A stretch of DNA of 64,000 nucleotides, from positions 1,426,001-1,490,000 of the forward strand of contig JAESUZ010001514.1 in NCBI GenBank assembly GCA_017311185.1. Reading direction: 5' to 3'. The first letter of the stretch is position 1. Each line of letters begins with the position of its first letter. The notes below the pieces were generated by a model. It did not search any database and was not told where the DNA came from. It worked only from the letters and a program-made list of their open reading frames with translations. This DNA is from Proteles cristata cristata. Its lineage: Eukaryota; Chordata; Mammalia; Carnivora; Hyaenidae. This document shows positions 58,881 to 64,000 of the stretch, one piece after another. The position numbers were made by a program, and so were the translations under genes.

Positions 58881-60506
58881 TTTTATTTTTTTTTTTATTT
58901 TTTTATTTTTTACAAATAGTTTATTGTCAAGTTGATTTCCATATAACACCCAGTGCTCATCCCCACAAGTGCCCTCCTCCATGCCCATCTCCCCCCTCCC
59001 CCCACACCCATCAGTCCTCAGTTTGTTCTCAGCATTCAAGAATCTCTCATGGTTTGTCTCTCTCCCTCTCCCCCACCACTTTCCCCCTTCTTCTCCCCCT
59101 TGGTCCTCCATTAAGTTCCTCCTAATCCTCCTATATGTGCAAACATATGGTATTTGTCCTTCTCTGCCTGACTTATTTCACTCAGCATAACACCCTCAAA
59201 AGTCCATCCATGTTGCTACACATGGCCAGATTTCATTCTTTCTCATTGCCATGTAGTATTCCATTGCATAGATGAACCACATCTTCTTGATCCATTCGTC
59301 TGTTGATGGACACTTAGGTTCTTTCCTTGTTTTGGCTATTGTTGAGAGTGCTGCTATGAACATTGGGGTACATGTGCCCCTATGCATCAGCATTTCTGTA
59401 TCCCTTGGGTAAATTCCTAGCAGTGCTATTGCTGGGTCATAGGGGAGTTCTAGTGTTAATTTTTTGAGGAACCTTCACACTGTTTTCCAGAGGGGCTGCA
59501 CCCATTTACATTCCCACCAGCAGTGTAGGAGGGTGCCCGTTTCTCCACATCCTCGCCAGCATCTAGGGTTCTCTGATTTGCTCATTTTAGCCACTCTGAC
59601 TGGCGTGAGGTGGTATCTCAGTGTGGTTTTGATTTGTGTTTCCCTGATGAGGAGGGATGCTGAGCATCATTTCATGTGTCTGTTGGCCATCTGGATGTTC
59701 TCTTTGGAGAAGTGTCTGTTCATATCTTCTGCCCATTTCTTCACCGGGTTGTTTGTTTTTCGGGTGTGGAGTTTGGTGAGTTCCTTACAGATTTTGGATA
59801 TTAACCCTTTGTCTGATATGTCATTTGCAACTATCTTTTCCCATTCTGTTGGTTGCCTGTGAGTTTTATGGATTGTTTCCTTTGCTGTGCAGAACCTTTT
59901 AATCTTGATGAGGTCCCAATAGTTTATTTTTGCTCTTGATTCCCTTGCTTTTGGGGACGTGTCAAGTAAGAAATTGCTGCGGTGGAGGTCAAGGAGGTTG
60001 TTTCCTGCTTTCTCCTCTAGGATTTTGATGGTTTCCTGTCTCACGTTCAGGTCCTTTATCCATTTTGAGTTTATTTTTGTGTATGGTGTGAGAAAATGAT
60101 CTAGTCTCATTCTTCTGCATGTTGTTGTCCAGTTCTCCCAGCACCATCTGTTAAAGAGGCTGTCTTTTTTCCATTGGATATTCTTTCCTGCTTTGTCAAA
60201 GATCAGTTGGCTGTAAACTTTTGGGTCCAATTCTGAGTTCTCAATTCTATTCCATTGGTCTATGTGTCTGGTTTTGTGCCAATACCATACTGTCTTGATG
60301 ATGACAGCTTTGTAGTAGAGGCTAAAGTCTGGGATGGTGATGCCTCCGTTTTGGTTTTATTTTTCAGTATTACTTTGGCTATTCGGGGTCTTTTGTGGTT
60401 CCATACAAATTTTAGGATAGTTTGTTCTAGCTTTGAGAAGAATGATGGTGCAATTTTGATTGGGATTGCACTGAATGTGTAGATTGTTTTGGGTAGTAAT
60501 GACATT

Positions 60507-61346
60507 TTAACTATATTTATTCTTCTGATCCATGAGCCTGGAATGTTTTTTCCATTTCTTTGTGTCTTCTTCAACTTCCTTCATAAGTTTTCTATAGTTT
60601 TCATCGTACAGATCTCTTGTATCCTTGGTTAGGTTTATTCCTGGGTATTTTATGGTTTTTTGTGCAATTGTGAATGGGATCAGTTTCTTGATTTCTCTTT
60701 CTGTTGCTTCATTGTTTGTGTATAAAAATGCAACCGATTTCTTTACGTTGATTTTATACCCTGAAACTTTGCTGAATTCTTGAATCAGTTCTAGTAGGCT
60801 TCTGGTGGAGTCTATGGAGTTTTCTATGTAGAATGTCATGTCGTCTGCAAAAAGTGAAAGTTTGACTTCTTCTTTGCCAATTCTGATGCCTTTGATTTCC
60901 TTTTGTTGTCTGATGGCTGATGCTAGGACTTCCAGCACTATGTTAAACAGCAGTGGTGAGAGTGGGCATCCCTGTCGTGTTCCTGATCTCAGGGGGAAAG
61001 GTGTCAGTTTTTCCTGGTTGAGGTTGATGTTAGCTGAGGGCTTCTCATAGGTGGCTTTTATGATGTTTAAATAAGTTCCTTCTATCCCGACTTTCTTGAG
61101 GGTCTTTATTAAAAAGGGATGCTGTATTTTGTCAAATGTTTTTTCTGCACCTTTCGACAGGATCATACGGTTTTTATCTTTTCTTTTGTTGATGTGATGT
61201 ATCACATTGATTGATTTGCGAATGTTGAACCAGCCCTGTAACCCAGGAATGAATCCCACTTGATCTTGGTGGATAATTCTTTTTATGTGCTGTTGGATTC
61301 GATTTGCAAGTGTCTTGTTGAGGATTTTTGCATCCGTATTCATCAA
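60507..61346 (-). pseudogene. L1 ORF2 reverse-transcriptase fragment
   Basis: A 279-codon open fragment containing the reverse-transcriptase core of L1 ORF2. Recognisable parts: '[10 protein letters not shown]', '[15 protein letters not shown]' and 'FADDM'. The motif-A region reads '[10 protein letters not shown]', lacking the first catalytic aspartate. It is cut off from the endonuclease and C-terminal parts by frameshifts, so it is a dead relic rather than a gene. Confidence 0.93.
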
Positions 61347-62140
61347 GGATATTGGCCTGTAGTTCTTTTTTTTTTGCTGGATCTCTGTCTGGCTTGGGAA
61401 TCAGAGTGATGCTGGCTTCATAAAATGAGTCCGGAAGTTTTCCTTCAATTTCTATTTTTTGGAATAGCTTGAGAAGAATTGGGATTAATTCTGTTTTAAA
61501 TGTCTGGCAGAATTCCCCAGGGAAGCCATCAGGTCCAGGGAGATTTTTTTTTTGTTGGGAGATTTTTGATAGATGATTTGTTTTCTTCGCTAGTTATGGG
61601 TCTGTTCAGATTTTCTATCTCTTCCCATGTGAATTTTGGTAGTGAGTGTGTGTTTAGGAATTTGTCCATTTCTTCTAAATTGTCCAGTTTGTTGGCATGT
61701 AATTTTTCATAGTATTCCCAGATAATTGCTTGTATTTCTGAGGGGTTGGTTGTAATAAGTCAATTTTCATTCATGATTTTGTCTATTTGGGTGCCCTCTC
61801 TTTTCTTTTTGAGAAGCCTGGCTAGAGGTTTGTCAATTTTGTTTATTTTTTCAAAAAACCAACTCTTGGTTTCATTGATCTGTTCAATTGTTTCTTTGGT
61901 CTCTATGTTGTTTATTTCTGCTCTGATTTTTACTATTTCTCTTCTTCTACTGGGTTTAGGGTGCTCTTGTTGCTCTGCCTCTAGTTCCTTTAGGTGAGCT
62001 GTTAGATTTTGCACTTGCGCTTTTTCTAATTTCTTGAAATAGGCCTGGAGTGCAATGTACTTTCCTCTTAGGACTGCCTTTGCCGCATCCCATAGAGTTT
62101 GGATTGTTGTATTTTCATTTTCATTTGTTTCCATATATTT

Positions 62141-62536
62141 TTAAATTTCTTCTCTAATTGCTTGATTGGCCCATTCATTCTTTTGTAGGGTGTTCTTTAA
62201 CCTCCATGTTTTTGGAGGTTTTCCAGACTTCTTCCTGTGATTGATTTCAAGTTTCAAGGCATTATGATCTGAAAGTGTGCATGGTATGATCTCAATTCTT
62301 TTATATTTATTGAGGGCTGCTTTATGTCCCAGCATGTGACCTATCTTGGAGAATGTGCCATGTGCACTTGAGAAGAAAGTAAATTCCCTGACCTCAGGAT
62401 GTAAAGTTCTAAATATATCCGTCAGATCCATCTGGTCCAATGTGTCTTTCAAGTCCATTGTTTCTTTAGTGATTTTCTGTCTGGTTGATCTATCCATTGC
62501 TGTAAGTGGAGTATTAAAGTCCCCTGCTATTAGCAC
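62141..62536 (-). pseudogene. L1 ORF2 endonuclease fragment
   Basis: A 131-codon open fragment beginning 'LIAGDFNTPLTAMDR', the L1 apurinic-type endonuclease C-terminal half, with 'SDHNALKLEINH' carrying the conserved Ser-Asp-His site. The N-terminal half was never copied because the element is 5'-truncated at 62672. Confidence 0.92.
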
Positions 62537-62672
62537 ATTCTTATCTGTAAGATTGTTTCTGTTTGTGATTAATTGTTTTTAAATATTTAGGTGCTTCCAT
62601 ATTCGGTGCCTAGACATTTATGATTGTTAGTTCTTCCTGGTGGACAGACCTTGTAATTATTATATAATGCCC

Positions 62673-62685
62673 TTGGAAGGAGGGC
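62673..62685 (+). repeat. 13-bp target-site duplication, right copy
   Basis: 'ttggaaggagggc' at the truncated 5' end of the L1. Removing the L1 and one copy restores a continuous LTR sequence. Confidence 0.9.
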
Positions 62686-62971
62686 CTTTAAATGAGGCCA
62701 TTAGGGTGGTGCCTACTCCAATGAGACTGGTGTCCTTATCAGAAGAGGAGACTGAGACACAGAGACCCCAGGGATGCAAATGACAGAGGGAAGACCATGT
62801 GAAGAGGCGGCAGGACGATGGCCTCTGAGGAAGCCAACTCTGATGGCACCTTGAGCTTGGACTTCAGTCTCCAGAATCATGAGAAAATAAATTTCCATTG
62901 TTTGAGCCCCCCTCCTCCTACACCCCCCCACCTCCATGGTATTTTGTTAGGACAGACTCAGCACACTAACA

Positions 62972-64000
62972 TTCTGTGTGGCATTAGCTTGTAAAATAGG
63001 AATGACAACGCTTATTTCATGGGGTGTTAAGGACGGGATGAGGTGCTTCAGGCACAGTGGCCGGCTGCAGGGGAGGTGTGCATTTGACTGCGGGGTGTCT
63101 GCTGAATGCCTTGATCAGGGGGTTTCACCAGACTACCAGTGCCCCCTCTGGGCCGGTGCTGGAACTGCAGGCAAAAGGCACTGCCTTTTCTCAGTAGGCA
63201 TCTCCATCTATAAAGGCATGCAGGCACTGAGGGATGTGACCTTCTTTGCCACAGACTGGGAGAGACCACCTGAAGATGAAGGTTAAGCTGAGGAAGGTAA
63301 AGCCTGGAGATGGAGATGAAGGGGTGAATGCTGTTTGCATTCCTGGGCTAAAAGCCAGCCTTACCCCTTCAGCTCCCCAGGCCCCCTCTGAGTGAATAAA
63401 TTCCTTTTCTGGTTTAGGGTGGTTTGAGCTGAGAGTCTGTCACTTGCCACCAAAGCAGCCATGACCAATACACTGGCTCCTAGAGAAAATTAATACTAAC
63501 AGTGGCATCTCAAGCAAAGTCTCCAACACCTTCTTGTAGATAAAGAATCTGTCGTTATACAAAAGAAGTGGGATTATTGCATGTCTAACTCACAGTGTCT
63601 TGCCCCCCTGGATTGGGAGAAATCATCCTGAGCGATTTGTCCTTCTGACAAACTAGCAGTGCTATTTCATTTTTTAAAATAGACACACAAAATGCCACTC
63701 CTTAGCAGACCCTTGGGTAACAGGAGCTGAAGTTCTGGAAACCTCCTACATAAGAAGGTGTTCTTGCAGGGAAGGAGAACCTGCCAGAACTGAGCACATT
63801 TCACATGGTTTGATTTACACAAAACTGCCCTGCAGAGGGCAGCCTGGGTGTGTGGCTGCAATTTCTGTATCCAGTAATATTTCCGTAGCATGTGACAGCC
63901 TCTTGAGAAGAAACCCATATTGATTACAATAATGACTCACACTTCTGACAATGGGTCAGGCACTGAGTTAAGCACCTGACATCTCATGTAATCCCCTGGG
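62972..64000. other. Intergenic sequence at the right edge
   Basis: MIR-like text near 62975-63060. An LTR-like end near 63370-63475 ('gagtgaataaattccttttc', 'gggtggtttgagctgagagt') that I cannot assign, and a reverse MIR from about 63925 to the window edge ('gggtcaggcactgagttaag'). No gene recognised. Confidence 0.55.

Larger units (their letters stand above)
58881..62672 (-). mobile_element. LINE-1, 5'-truncated, ~3.8 kb, with broken ORF2
   Basis: Read on the - strand, the element starts inside the ORF2 endonuclease domain (frame fragment 62141-62536), continues through the linker (61760-62134), the reverse transcriptase (60507-61346) and the C-terminal region (59667-60230), and ends in the 3' UTR and a poly-A (poly-T on +, from 58881). 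Frames change between fragments, so ORF2 is inactive. The reverse-transcriptase FADD motif is present (60840-60845), but the motif-A aspartate is replaced by glycine at 61149-61151. ORF1 and the 5' UTR are absent. Flanked by the 13-bp duplication, so it arose by target-primed reverse transcription. Confidence 0.95.
58788..62971 (+). mobile_element. Solo MaLR (MLT1/MST-type) LTR, split by an L1 insertion
   Basis: The left part (58788-58880) has 'cccaaattcagatgttgaag', 'cccttacccccagcacctca' and 'gaatgtgtctgtatttgg'. The right part (62686-62971) resumes with 'ctttaaatgaggccattagg', 'gactggtgtccttatcagaa', 'gaccatgtgaagaggcggca', 'gagaaaataaatttccattg' and 'tggtattttgttaggacag'. Together they make one LTR of about 370 bases. 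No internal retroviral sequence is attached, so it is a solo LTR relic of an ancient ERVL-MaLR element. Subfamily not assigned. Confidence 0.8.

Noticed and set aside
1..64000. CRISPR arrays, prokaryotic operons, phage or plasmid features
   Set aside because: None present. The repeats are microsatellites and mammalian transposable elements, and the coding pattern is spliced.

Overview
The window is mammalian nuclear DNA, most likely from a cat-like carnivore (Felidae or another feliform). The evidence is several copies of a tRNA-Lys-type carnivore SINE with the motif 'cacctgggtggctcag', the feliform-style internal 'gctgacagc' segment, a CT-rich block and an 'aaataaataaa' tail. There are also L1, L2 and MIR relics and large GT-AG introns. 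Nothing bacterial, plasmid-like or phage-like is present.

One gene is visible: the 3' part of ABLIM3 (actin-binding LIM protein 3) on the + strand. I place 19 coding exons from 5660 to 52453. All have GT-AG introns, and the reading phase carries through every junction to a TAG stop. They encode 533 complete residues: LIM3, LIM4, a long Ser/Pro/Tyr-rich linker built from small frame-neutral exons, and a C-terminal villin headpiece. This matches residues of about 151-683 of a 683-residue ABLIM3 (family length from memory). The start codon, LIM1 and LIM2 lie upstream of the window. The 3' UTR starts at 52454 and probably ends near 54.5-54.6 kb.

Layout: 1-5659 is intron with a CCA-repeat block, two SINEs and an L1 3' end. 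5660-28084 holds the LIM3/LIM4 exons, spread over large introns rich in L2, MIR, LTR, DNA-transposon and SINE relics. 30181-47794 holds the linker exons and the first headpiece exon. 47795-52339 is the last intron, and 52340-about 54.6 kb is the terminal exon. The rest is intergenic: an L2 relic, a CA repeat, a + strand L1 3' end, then an old MaLR-type solo LTR split by a - strand 5'-truncated L1 with a 13-bp target-site duplication.

I found no previously undescribed biological system. The most useful observations are an 8-nt microexon whose skipping would remove the headpiece, a tandem NAGNAG acceptor, a run of frame-neutral cassette exons, a perfect 25-bp inverted repeat in an intron, and the nested L1-in-LTR insertion.
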